Source: JBKQHQ01 sp052148715 (GTDB lineage Bacteria > Pseudomonadota > Alphaproteobacteria > Rhizobiales > Xanthobacteraceae). From it: a stretch of 52,988 nucleotides of DNA. Position numbers and translations under genes: made by a program. Each line of letters opens with the position of its first letter. Position 1 is the stretch's first letter. Below the pieces are notes generated by a model. The model was given only the letters and a program-made list of their open reading frames with translations. It was not told the DNA's origin and searched no databases. The stretch is taken from contig JBKQHQ010000102.1 in NCBI GenBank assembly GCA_052148715.1, positions 1-52,988 of the forward strand, in the 5' to 3' direction. Below, piece by piece: positions 33,721 through 41,318 of this stretch.

Positions 33721-35268
33721 CTACGGGCTTGTGCCCCGCAGGCTCGGCAACAGGTCCTTTGGCATGAACTGATTGAACACTCCTGAGCAGACAAGCGACG
33801 CCGCGGTTTCCATATCTGGAGAAAGGTAGCGATCTCGGTCGTATGCGGACACGCGCGCGCGCACAATTTCCTTGGCCCCGCGGAGCGTTGAGGAAGCCTC
33901 GAGCGGCAGATGAAATTCGAGCCCCTGGCACGCCGCCAGCAATTCAATGGCGACGATCTGCGCCGTGTTGTTTGCCATGTCGCTTAGGCGGCGTGCCGCA
34001 TAGGTCGACATCGAGACGTGATCTTCTTGGTTCGCAGACGTCGGAATGCTGTCGACGCTCGCCGGATGCGCCAGCGACTTGTTCTCGGAGGCAAGCGCGG
34101 CGGCGGTGACGTGCGCGACCATGAAGCCGGAGTTCAATCCTGCATCGTGAACGAGGAAGGAGGGAAGGCCCGAGATGTTCTCGTCGATCAAGAGGGCAAT
34201 TCGACGCTCCGCCAGCGCGCCGATTTCGGCGATGGCCAGAGCCAAACAGTCGGCGGCCATGCCGATCGGTTCCGCGTGAAAGTTTCCGCCTGAGACAATG
34301 TCGCCTGTCTCGGGGAAGACGATTGGATTGCCCGACACCGCGTTAGCTTCCCGGCCGAAGATATCCGCGGCAAATCGAATATGATCAAGACAGGCCCCCA
34401 TCACCTGCGGCTGACAACGAAGGGAATACGGGTCCTGCACCCGCGAGCCGTATGAGCGAGGCGGGGAGGAAGCACCGCGTTCGAGCAGGTCGCGGTAGAC
34501 CGACGCGACAGCCGATTGTCCGCGCTGGCCCCGGACGGCATGAATGCGGGAATCGAACGGCTCATGCGAACCTTTGGCCGCCTCGACCGACAAGGCCCCG
34601 GCGACCACGGCAGCTGCGAAAATGTCTTCCGCAGCGAACAATCCAATGAGGGCCAACGCCGTCGAGACCTGCGTGCCGTTGACCAGCGCCAAGCCTTCGT
34701 TCGGACCCAGCTGGAGCGGTGTCAGCTCCGCCAAAGCCAGACCTTCGGCGGCGCCGATGACGCGATCGCGATATCGCATCTGCCCGACGCCGAGGAGAGT
34801 TGCAGACAGATGAGCAAGCGGCGCGAGATCTCCTGAAGCCCCCACAGAGCCTTTAGCCGGAATGCATGGATACACTCCACGCTCGAGCAAGCGCTGCAGT
34901 GCATCGATCAACTCCCAACGCACACCTGAATGGCCGCGTGCGAGCGAGGCGAGCTTGAGCGTCAGCACGAGCCGCACCGTGGCATCGTCCAGCAACGCGC
35001 CGACGCCGGCGCTGTGGGAAAGCACGAGATTATTTTGTAACGCGTTTATTTGGTTCGGTGGAATGACGCGATTCGCGAGCTTGCCGAATCCGGTATTGAG
35101 TCCATATATCTTTTTCTCGCTTCCGATCATCGCCGCAATGGTTGCTTCAGCGGCCGCGACCGCGGGACGCGATGCGGGAGTGAGCCGCGGCACCGCGGTG
35201 CCTCGATGGATTTCGCGCAGGGCTGAAAGCGTGAGGTCACCCGGCGTAACAACAACAGGCGTGCTCAT
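33721..35268 (-). CDS. hutH: Histidine ammonia-lyase
   Basis: This 515-residue enzyme has the MIO cofactor triad Ala144-Ser145-Gly146 in GSVGASGDLAPLAHLSATLL, Tyr55 in IYGLNTGFG, and the selectivity pair Ser84-His85 in NLVLSHSAGVG, which marks histidine rather than phenylalanine or tyrosine lyases. SANQEDHVSM near the C-terminus also fits HAL. It turns L-histidine into urocanate and ammonia. The preferred start is the ATG at 35268; an ATG at 35289 is also in frame and neither has a clear ribosome site. No hutU, hutI or hutG gene is nearby. Confidence 0.92.
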   Translation of the reverse strand: MSTPVVVTPGDLTLSALREIHRGTAVPRLTPASRPAVAAAEATIAAMIGSEKKIYGLNTGFGKLANRVIPPNQINALQNNLVLSHSAGVGALLDDATVRLVLTLKLASLARGHSGVRWELIDALQRLLERGVYPCIPAKGSVGASGDLAPLAHLSATLLGVGQMRYRDRVIGAAEGLALAELTPLQLGPNEGLALVNGTQVSTALALIGLFAAEDIFAAAVVAGALSVEAAKGSHEPFDSRIHAVRGQRGQSAVASVYRDLLERGASSPPRSYGSRVQDPYSLRCQPQVMGACLDHIRFAADIFGREANAVSGNPIVFPETGDIVSGGNFHAEPIGMAADCLALAIAEIGALAERRIALLIDENISGLPSFLVHDAGLNSGFMVAHVTAAALASENKSLAHPASVDSIPTSANQEDHVSMSTYAARRLSDMANNTAQIVAIELLAACQGLEFHLPLEASSTLRGAKEIVRARVSAYDRDRYLSPDMETAASLVCSGVFNQFMPKDLLPSLRGTSP

Positions 35269-35597
35269 GATGGCAATGAGCATCACCACGTTCGAGCATC
35301 GTGCACAAGAGGCAACCGAGCGGTATTATTGGGTCGGATTTCCTTATCATCGGCTCGGCGCCGGCTGGAACGTGGGCCGACAGCCTTTTTCAGAGCGCGG
35401 TGCACGCTCTCTGGCGGCCGACGAGTGAGACCGTTGTTGTCCGGCCGTTTGACACCCGGTGATTCTGGCGACCGGCTACAGAGGCCGGCCCTTGGTGTCT
35501 TGTAGGATCTAAGCCGTCTAAGTAATGCTATTGCATGCGGCGGGCTGCCGCTTGGCCCTTGCGGTTCTGCTCGTGACGACATCCGAAGGTAGGGGAT
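35269..35597. other. Divergent intergenic region hutH / oxidoreductase
   Basis: About 329 bp between divergent genes. It contains the small inverted repeat AGAGCG-CGGTGCA-CGCTCT at 35394-35412 and a TTTGACA at 35448-35454 that could be a -35 box. No gene is supported. Confidence 0.4.
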
Positions 35598-36587
35598 ATG
35601 CAGGCGATCATCATCCGACGGCCCGGCGGACCGGAGGTCTTGGAGCTCGCCGATCTTCCGGTCCCGCGGCCCGGTGAAGGCCAAGTCCTGGTTCGCGCGA
35701 AATCGATCGGTGTCGGCAAGCCCGATGTGCTCTTTCGCACCGGCGTCTACCGCTGGATGCCCCCGTTGCCCGCCGTCGTCGGCTCCGAACTGACCGGGAC
35801 CGTCGAGGCGCTCGGCGCGGGGGTGACCGGTTTGTCCATAGGCCAGCGCGTGCTCGTCACGTTTCCGGCGGGCGGCTGCTATGCGGGATTTGTCGTCGCG
35901 CCGCTGCGCACGCTCACGCCGCTGCCCGACGATATCGACTTTGACGACGCCACGTGCATCCCGAACTATGTGACCGCCTGGGCGCTTCTGTTCGAGGCGG
36001 CACGCGGGATCGAGGTTCGCACGCTCTTCATCAACGGCGCCGCCGGCGGTATTGGCAACGCCGTGATCGATCTTGCCAAGGTGTATGGATTGACCGTGAT
36101 CGGCGGGGTGAGCTCCGACGAGAAATGCGCATTCATTCGGCAGCGCGGTGCGTCGCATGCGATCAACTACAGCCGCCAGAACGTCGTCGAGGAAGTCTTG
36201 AAGATCACCGCCGGCACGGGCGTCGACCTCATCCTCGATCATGTCATCGGAAAGAATTTCACCGACAGCCTCGATATGCTGGCGCAGATGGGCACGATCG
36301 TGTCGTTCAATGCGCTCGGTGGCTTTCCCGAGAAGGAGTTGTTCAGCCAGATGCGCGCGCATCTACCCAAATGTCCGGCGGTTCGCTGCTTCACCGCCCA
36401 CTATTACGATAGCCATCCGGAAAAGCTTGCGCGCATAAAGGCCGAGATGGTCGGGCTCCTCGCCGACCGCAAGGTCAAGCCGGCAATCCACGCGACATTG
36501 CCCTTGCCGCAGGCCCGGCGCGCCCATGAGATGCTGGATGGCCGGGAAGTATTGGGTAAGCTGATCCTGAGACCCGGCCCCGCTTGA
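35598..36587 (+). CDS. Quinone-oxidoreductase-type MDR dehydrogenase
   Basis: This 329-residue protein of the zinc-type alcohol dehydrogenase superfamily begins MQAIIIRRPGGPEVLELADL, has a GroES-like half and the nucleotide-binding loop NGAAGGIGNAVIDLAKVYGL. It lacks the structural-zinc cysteine cluster, so it groups with NADPH:quinone oxidoreductases rather than zinc alcohol dehydrogenases. Family members reduce quinones or conjugated enals. The ATG follows AAGGTAGGGGAT. It forms a single-gene unit; the substrate is unknown. Confidence 0.88.
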   Translation: MQAIIIRRPGGPEVLELADLPVPRPGEGQVLVRAKSIGVGKPDVLFRTGVYRWMPPLPAVVGSELTGTVEALGAGVTGLSIGQRVLVTFPAGGCYAGFVVAPLRTLTPLPDDIDFDDATCIPNYVTAWALLFEAARGIEVRTLFINGAAGGIGNAVIDLAKVYGLTVIGGVSSDEKCAFIRQRGASHAINYSRQNVVEEVLKITAGTGVDLILDHVIGKNFTDSLDMLAQMGTIVSFNALGGFPEKELFSQMRAHLPKCPAVRCFTAHYYDSHPEKLARIKAEMVGLLADRKVKPAIHATLPLPQARRAHEMLDGREVLGKLILRPGPA

Positions 36588-36635
36588 AGCAAAGCCGGCG
36601 GGGCATGCTTTGTGATCCGTGTTCTGCGACGATTG

Positions 36636-37201
36636 CTACTTCAATTCGGTAATGATCGCGCTTCCGGTGTCTCTGACGAGGAGCTCGGCATGCGTGCGAT
36701 CGCGCCGGTTAAAACGGATGTCTCCGAACTTGTATTCGTTGACGACGCTCTTGCCGTCCGGTGTCGTCGATTTCAGGGCCGTGTCTTCCTCGTAGGCGAC
36801 CACCACGTCCTTGTCGTGGAAGTGCATCGGCGTGGGCTCACCCGGGTTCCATCGATAACTCCAGACGATGACCCGGTCGTTTTCCAGCAGTTTGTCGATG
36901 TGGGGGCGGGGATAGGCGTTCGGATAACCGGTCGTGTTCAAGATCGGCGCCACCGGATGATCTTTCAATTCGATCACGGCCGTCCGCGACCCTGCCTCGC
37001 CCGGTATGTCGCCCTTATGGCCGAAGACCGCTGTGCCTTTCTTGGATAAGGAGACGGCCACGAAGTCGTACCCCGCCGGCGGCAGCTGGCCACTCGTGTC
37101 CCAAACGGTGACGCGTTCTCGATAATCGGCGCGGCGCTCTGGGCCAGCGCTGAAAAACTCATGGGAAAAACGAGCAGGGAGGCGAGTGATAGTCTTTTCA
37201 T
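36636..37201 (-). pseudogene. Exported cupin-like protein, frameshifted near its N-terminus
   Basis: Two minus-strand frames make one protein. A signal peptide (MKRLSLASLLVFPMSFSALA) starts with an ATG at 37201 behind AAGG and runs as far as about 37115 (QSAAPIIEN). The rest continues in another frame from about 37120: RERVTVWDTSGQLPPAGYDF, then the cupin metal-site region GEPTPMHFHDKDVVV and DGKSVVNEYKFGD. Loss of four bases near 37110-37120 would explain the break. A frame from 37223 could still make the cupin part without an export signal. A sequencing error is also possible. The function of the intact form is unknown. Confidence 0.65.
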
Positions 37202-37325
37202 TGAGGGACCTTCGAGCTTGCATTTCAAGTTAACGGGTTGAAGAACGAGTTCAGTATTTTGGCGTTGTTGGTGCCGATCCTGGGATTCCCGACGATCGTC
37301 GGGTCCTCACGGAGTTGCATTGCCT

Positions 37326-37661
37326 CTATGGACGATCGCTCCTGAGCTTTCGGTTTGCAGATGACGAGGATCCACCTGCAGACCTCGCATCCCGAAAGAA
37401 TGTGTACCAATACCAGATCAGCAAGGCCGGGATGCCGATGTCGTAGAGCACGTCGACGCCGGGGATGGGCTCGATGGGTATGGCGAACGCGCCGGCCGCG
37501 AGTGTCGCGCCGACCCGGTAGCTCAACGCGGTCAGAACGCGCTTGAGCGGGTTGTCGGCGGGCATCTTCGAGATCACCACGACGAGGGTGATCAACAGCG
37601 CAAACATCACGACCACAAAGATCAGTAGGTCGCGGATGATTTCTCCGATCGTTGAAAACAT
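37326..37661 (-). CDS. Small membrane protein (111 aa)
   Basis: This 111-residue protein has a first membrane helix (about 9-32, IRDLLIFVVVMFALLITLVV) and a second hydrophobic region (about 50-90) holding AIPIEPIPGVDVLYDIGIPA, which resembles the PIDLIPD-like loop of DUF1232/YkvA-type proteins but not closely enough to assign. The tail is polar and basic. It follows the broken cupin gene upstream on the same strand but 124 bases away. Function is unknown. Confidence 0.65.
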   Translation of the reverse strand: MFSTIGEIIRDLLIFVVVMFALLITLVVVISKMPADNPLKRVLTALSYRVGATLAAGAFAIPIEPIPGVDVLYDIGIPALLIWYWYTFFRDARSAGGSSSSANRKLRSDRP

Positions 37662-38049
37662 GCTGTTTTGCTATCCAGAGTTAGCGACTGCAGCCAGAGG
37701 ATGTCGCGATGCCTTTGGTTTCCCGCCTGAAGGTGGCCCTCTACGACAATATAGAAACCCTCCGCTTTGAGAGGAGGACAAGAAAAGCATCCGTCTCCCG
37801 TGCCGCCCGAATATCTCTGTGCGTCGGACACCTGGGGGAGCTAGGGGGATTCGCTTGCTCTCAGAAATCAAGGCGTGATCTTGTGCACTGCAGTAATAAT
37901 CGGAGGGTAACGGCTTCGGCGCGGCGTCGGCAATTAAGCAATTCTGGTAATATTTGGCGGGATGCTCTGGACCACCGCCACTTCCGGGCGTGTAATCAGC
38001 AGATAAACGGTGAGCCGATACTTGCTCACATTTGGGAAAGGGGAAACAC
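37662..38049. other. 388-bp divergent region between two membrane-protein genes
   Basis: It should hold promoters for the genes at 37661 (minus) and 38050 (plus). A plus-strand frame at 37709-38053 has no ribosome site and odd composition and is not called. No repeats or palindromes stand out. Confidence 0.35.
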
Positions 38050-38514
38050 ATGAGCACGATGGTGCACTCAGGGGACACGCCGAAGCTGGTCATCCCGGCG
38101 CTCGAGGGGGTTTATGCCTGGGCAGGCGAGGTCGGTTATCTGCTGCTGCGGATGACGGCGGGGCTGATGCTGATCTATCCGCATGTCGCGATGAAGCTCG
38201 CCATGGGGCCGGAGGCGCTCGCCGCCAAGGTGATGGCAGCGCAGGGCATCGAACCGGCGCTGCCGGCCGCCTATCTGATCATCGCGGTTGAAATTCTCGG
38301 CATAGTCTGCCTGACGCTTGGGCTACTGACCCGCCCGGTCGCCTTGCTGCTGGTGATCGAGTTTTTGGTGATCGTAAAGGTGCACGCGGCGGCCGGCTGG
38401 GCTGCTCCCGGCGGTGCCGAGTTCCCGTTCCTGTGGCTGATGGTCCTGATCATGATCATGCTGCGCGGCGGGGGGCGATACTCGCTCGACCGGGTGCTCG
38501 GCCGGGAAATCTGA
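38050..38514 (+). CDS. DoxX-family membrane protein
   Basis: This 154-residue protein has four hydrophobic segments, with VGYLLLRMTAGLMLIYPHVA and YLIIAVEILGIVCLTLGLLTRPVA matching the DoxX/DUF417 pattern (xLLRxxxGxxxxxxGxxK, ExxxGxxLxxGxxTRxxA). DoxX proteins are small inner-membrane proteins linked to thiosulfate:quinone oxidoreduction in archaea and redox stress in others. The ATG at 38050 follows AAAGGGGAAA. It is a single-gene unit. Confidence 0.85.
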   Translation: MSTMVHSGDTPKLVIPALEGVYAWAGEVGYLLLRMTAGLMLIYPHVAMKLAMGPEALAAKVMAAQGIEPALPAAYLIIAVEILGIVCLTLGLLTRPVALLLVIEFLVIVKVHAAAGWAAPGGAEFPFLWLMVLIMIMLRGGGRYSLDRVLGREI

Positions 38515-38665
38515 TCGCGGCCAAGTCGGCCAAGGTTTGACCCGAAAGGTTTAGAACCGGGGCGCGGCACCATAGTGCCGTGCCCCGGCGTCTTTGGGCT
38601 GCGTGCGTAATCTTCCTGACGGGAGCGTTAAGGAATTGGAAAGCTGTTTGTCCTTATGAGAGTTA

Positions 38666-38695
38666 GTTAACTGATTATCAGAATTGGTTAACTGA
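38666..38695. promoter_or_regulatory. Two GTTAACTGA direct repeats upstream of 38713
   Basis: GTTAACTGA occurs at 38666-38674 and 38687-38695, 21 bases apart (two helical turns) and just ahead of the ribosome site at about 38700. This spacing suits a dimeric regulator or response-regulator pair. Confidence 0.4.
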
Positions 38696-38712
38696 CGACG
38701 AGGGATCAGCAC

Positions 38713-39396
38713 ATGCCTACGGTACCGCAAACGAACCCCAAACAAGCTTCGACGCGCGGCACTACCGTGCGTGCGTTGATGCTCACGACAGCCCTCGTGG
38801 TCGCCATTATCGGCGGCGCGGCCCTGAGCGGGGTCGCGACGGGGAGCCTGCAGGACGTCCTGCGCATGACCGGCATCGGCCGCGGCGGGGAGATCGAGGC
38901 GCAAACCGATGAGCAGCAGCGCCAGCAATCGGCCGTGATGGCTGAGCTCGAGCGAATGGTCTTCACCGTGAGCGGCGAGGTCGCGGCCCTGAACGCGCGC
39001 ATCGACGAGACCGCGCGACCGGTCGCCACCTTGCGCGAGCAATTCGGCAAGCTCGACACGGATGTCAGCAGCATACGCGGCCAAATTGCCACGATGCGCA
39101 TCGACCAGGCCAAGGCCTCCACCGCCTGGCGCGGAGCGCCGTCCGACGTCGAGAGTGCGCTCAAGAACGCGCGCAGCGATATCGACAGCCTGCGCTCCGC
39201 GATCGACGGACACGATGAGCTCGAACGCAAGGTCTTCGATGCCATCGGCAAGCGCATCAGCCGTCTCGAGAGCTTAGCTCCCAGCGATACCACGGGGTCG
39301 ATACACAAGCGGCCGGTCAAGCTGATGAAGCGGCATCTTGCCAGGGCTCCCGTCCTGAATACCTGGGAGCACCAACAGAACGAGCCTAGGTGGTAG
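38713..39396 (+). CDS. Membrane-anchored coiled-coil protein of unknown function
   Basis: This 227-residue protein has one membrane helix (about 20-42, LMLTTALVVAIIGGAALSGV) followed by a region with strong coiled-coil character (about 60-190; heptad-like EQQRQQSAVMAELERMVFTV and DELERKVFDAIGKRISRLES) and a basic tail. The layout suggests a periplasmic or cytoplasmic rod tethered to the inner membrane. No family is recognised. Two direct repeats precede it and the TetR gene converges on it. Confidence 0.7.
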   Translation: MPTVPQTNPKQASTRGTTVRALMLTTALVVAIIGGAALSGVATGSLQDVLRMTGIGRGGEIEAQTDEQQRQQSAVMAELERMVFTVSGEVAALNARIDETARPVATLREQFGKLDTDVSSIRGQIATMRIDQAKASTAWRGAPSDVESALKNARSDIDSLRSAIDGHDELERKVFDAIGKRISRLESLAPSDTTGSIHKRPVKLMKRHLARAPVLNTWEHQQNEPRW

Positions 39397-39466
39397 GTGG
39401 ATTGAACCGCCAACTGGTCTCTGCTCTCGGGTCCAAGCCCGAGGGCAGGCTTCGCCACAATATGCA

Positions 39467-40159
39467 CTAGCTTTCGCGGCGGGCCTCGCGGGCGACGGCG
39501 GCAAGGCCGGCCAGCGCGTAGTGGAGCAGATGGCGGGCCAAGGCTGCCGCGTCCTCGCGTCTGAGATCGAGCGTCGGCAAGGCGCGCCGCAGGGTCTTTC
39601 GATCGGCGATCAGGAGCATGGCGCATGGCGCCAGCAGGCTGAGACAGCCGCGCCCGACGGCCGGATGATCCGCCGGCAAGTCCATGATCTCGGCCACGAT
39701 GGAGCGCAGAATCCGCGCCTTCGGGATGCCCTCGCGCTCAATCAAGGTGTCCACGGCGGAGGAAGGGGCGACGAACTCACGGCCGAGCACCCGCAGCACC
39801 CACGAGGATGACACGGGTCCGGTGAGCAACTCGGTGGCGCGCTCGAGAATCGCCTGCAGCTTGGCCTTGGCGTCGGCTTTACCGGCCACCAGCGATGAAA
39901 GCTTGTCGAGCGTGATCAGCCGGCTGTGGGCCTCCTCGATCACCGCGGCATAGAGACCCTCCATGCCGCCGAAATAATAGTTCACCGCCGCCGCATTGGT
40001 GCCGGCGCGCTCACAGATCTCCTTGCCGGTGGCGCGGTGGAAGCCCTTCTCCGCGAATACGTGACCGGCCGCCTCCAAAAGCTCGGTTCTCGTCAGTTGC
40101 CGATCCTCGCCGCGCTTCTTCGCGGGAGGCCGGCCGCGCGTCGTGATCACGTTGGCCAT
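39467..40159 (-). CDS. cecR: TetR/AcrR-family regulator, CecR type
   Basis: This 230-residue repressor has an N-terminal HTH (TRTELLEAAGHVFAEKGFHR, then ICERAGTNAAAVNYYFGGME) and a CecR/DUF1956-like C-terminal domain (VLRVLGREFVAPSSAVDTLI). In E. coli CecR (YbiH) controls the ybhGFSR export operon; here the gene lies divergently from homologues of exactly those genes. A perfect palindrome in the 112-bp shared promoter region overlaps the -35 box of ybhG, the expected site of repression. Confidence 0.88.
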   Translation of the reverse strand: MANVITTRGRPPAKKRGEDRQLTRTELLEAAGHVFAEKGFHRATGKEICERAGTNAAAVNYYFGGMEGLYAAVIEEAHSRLITLDKLSSLVAGKADAKAKLQAILERATELLTGPVSSSWVLRVLGREFVAPSSAVDTLIEREGIPKARILRSIVAEIMDLPADHPAVGRGCLSLLAPCAMLLIADRKTLRRALPTLDLRREDAAALARHLLHYALAGLAAVAREARRES

Positions 40160-40201
40160 CGGAACAAGACATATAGCGGCCGCGTTGAAAAATCAAATTC
40201 A

Positions 40202-40219
40202 AAATTCAAATTTGAATTT
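40202..40219. promoter_or_regulatory. Palindromic operator between cecR and ybhG
   Basis: AAATTCAAATTTGAATTT is a perfect 18-bp palindrome in a run of CAAATTC/GAATTTG repeats (40194-40220) within an otherwise G+C-rich locus. It overlaps the TTGACA of the ybhG promoter, as a CecR operator should. Confidence 0.72.
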
Positions 40220-40246
40220 GACACGCGCGGCGGGCCGACCTAGTGT
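40218..40246 (+). promoter_or_regulatory. Sigma-70-type promoter of ybhGFSR
   Basis: TTGACA at 40218-40223 and TAGTGT at 40241-40246 are 17 bases apart; transcription would start near 40253, ahead of the AAGGTGAAGA ribosome site and the ATG at 40272. The -35 box overlaps the palindromic operator. Confidence 0.65.
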
Positions 40247-40271
40247 CGTGGTGGTAAGATGAAGGTGAAGA

Positions 40272-41318
40272 ATGCGACAACGGCTGATGATCGTTGGGGT
40301 GCTGCTCGCGCTGGCCGCGGCTGCCGGCGGTGCGTGGTGGTTCACGCATCGCCCCGGCGATCCGCAGGATCTCGCCCTGTACGGCAACGTCGATCTGCGG
40401 CAAGTCGCCTTGGCGTTCAACAACAACGAGCGGATTGCCGCCGTCGAGGTGCAGGAAGGCGACCACGTGCGCAAGGGCGAGGTGCTGGCGAAGCTCGATA
40501 CCAGCCGCCTCGAGCCGCAGGTGGCGCAAGTCGCGGCCCAGGTCGCGGCGCAACGCGCGGCGGTCGATCGGCTGCACAACGGCAGCCGTCCGGAGGAGAT
40601 CGCGCAGGCGCGCGCCAACCTCGAATCCGCCAAGGCGGATGCCGTCAACGCGCGCCGCCAATACGAGCGCAAGAAAGCGCTGGTCGCGAGCGCCGCCGCG
40701 AGCCAACAGGACGTGGACGCCGCCCAGGCCGCCGCCGAGGTCGCCGTCGCAAAGGTTGAGGTCAATCAGAAGGCGCTTGATCTCGCTGTGCTCGGACCGC
40801 GCAAGGAGGACATCGCCCAGGCCGAGGCGCAGCTGCGCGGCAACGAGGCGCAGCTCGCATTCCTGCGCCAGCAACTGGCCGACGCCGAGCTCAAGGCGCC
40901 GATGGATGCAACGGTGCGCTCGCGGCTCTTAGAGCCCGGCGAGATGGCGACGCCGCAGCGGCCGGTATTCTCGCTTGCGATCACCGATCCCAAATGGGTC
41001 AGGGCCTACGTGTCGGAGCTGAATCTGGGCCGCGTCCATCCGGGCATGAAGGCGAGCGTGACGGTCGACAGCTTCCCGAACCGCGGCTTTGAGGGATGGA
41101 TCGGATTCATCTCGCCGATTGCCGAATTCACCCCGAAGGCGGTGGAGACCACGGAGCTGCGCCCGAGCCTCGTCTATGAAATCCGCGTGTTCGTAAAAGA
41201 TCCCGGCGACGAGTTGCGTCTCGGCATGCCGGCGACGGTCCATCTGCAGTTCGATCAAAACCCGGCGCCGCCCGCTCCCGCATCCGCGCCATCGGGCCCG
41301 CTGGAGAGCCGGCGATGA
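40272..41318 (+). CDS. ybhG: HlyD-type adaptor of the YbhFSR exporter
   Basis: This 348-residue protein has an N-terminal membrane anchor (about 5-24), lipoyl-like halves (YGNVDLRQVALAFNNNERIA; KAPMDATVRSRLLEPGEMAT), an alpha-hairpin coiled coil (about 95-195) and a C-terminal tail rich in Pro/Ala. In E. coli, YbhG is the membrane-fusion partner of the YbhFSR ABC exporter. The stop overlaps the ybhF start by four bases (ATGA). Confidence 0.9.
   Translation: MRQRLMIVGVLLALAAAAGGAWWFTHRPGDPQDLALYGNVDLRQVALAFNNNERIAAVEVQEGDHVRKGEVLAKLDTSRLEPQVAQVAAQVAAQRAAVDRLHNGSRPEEIAQARANLESAKADAVNARRQYERKKALVASAAASQQDVDAAQAAAEVAVAKVEVNQKALDLAVLGPRKEDIAQAEAQLRGNEAQLAFLRQQLADAELKAPMDATVRSRLLEPGEMATPQRPVFSLAITDPKWVRAYVSELNLGRVHPGMKASVTVDSFPNRGFEGWIGFISPIAEFTPKAVETTELRPSLVYEIRVFVKDPGDELRLGMPATVHLQFDQNPAPPAPASAPSGPLESRR

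Noticed and set aside
33721..35268. The ammonia-lyase as a phenylalanine or tyrosine lyase feeding the nearby acyl-CoA ligase
   Set aside because: The selectivity pair is Ser-His and QEDHVSM is present, both typical of histidine ammonia-lyase.
37709..38053. A 114-codon plus-strand ORF ahead of doxX, ending in an ATGA overlap
   Set aside because: It has no ribosome site at its start and its composition is not protein-like; doxX has its own good site.
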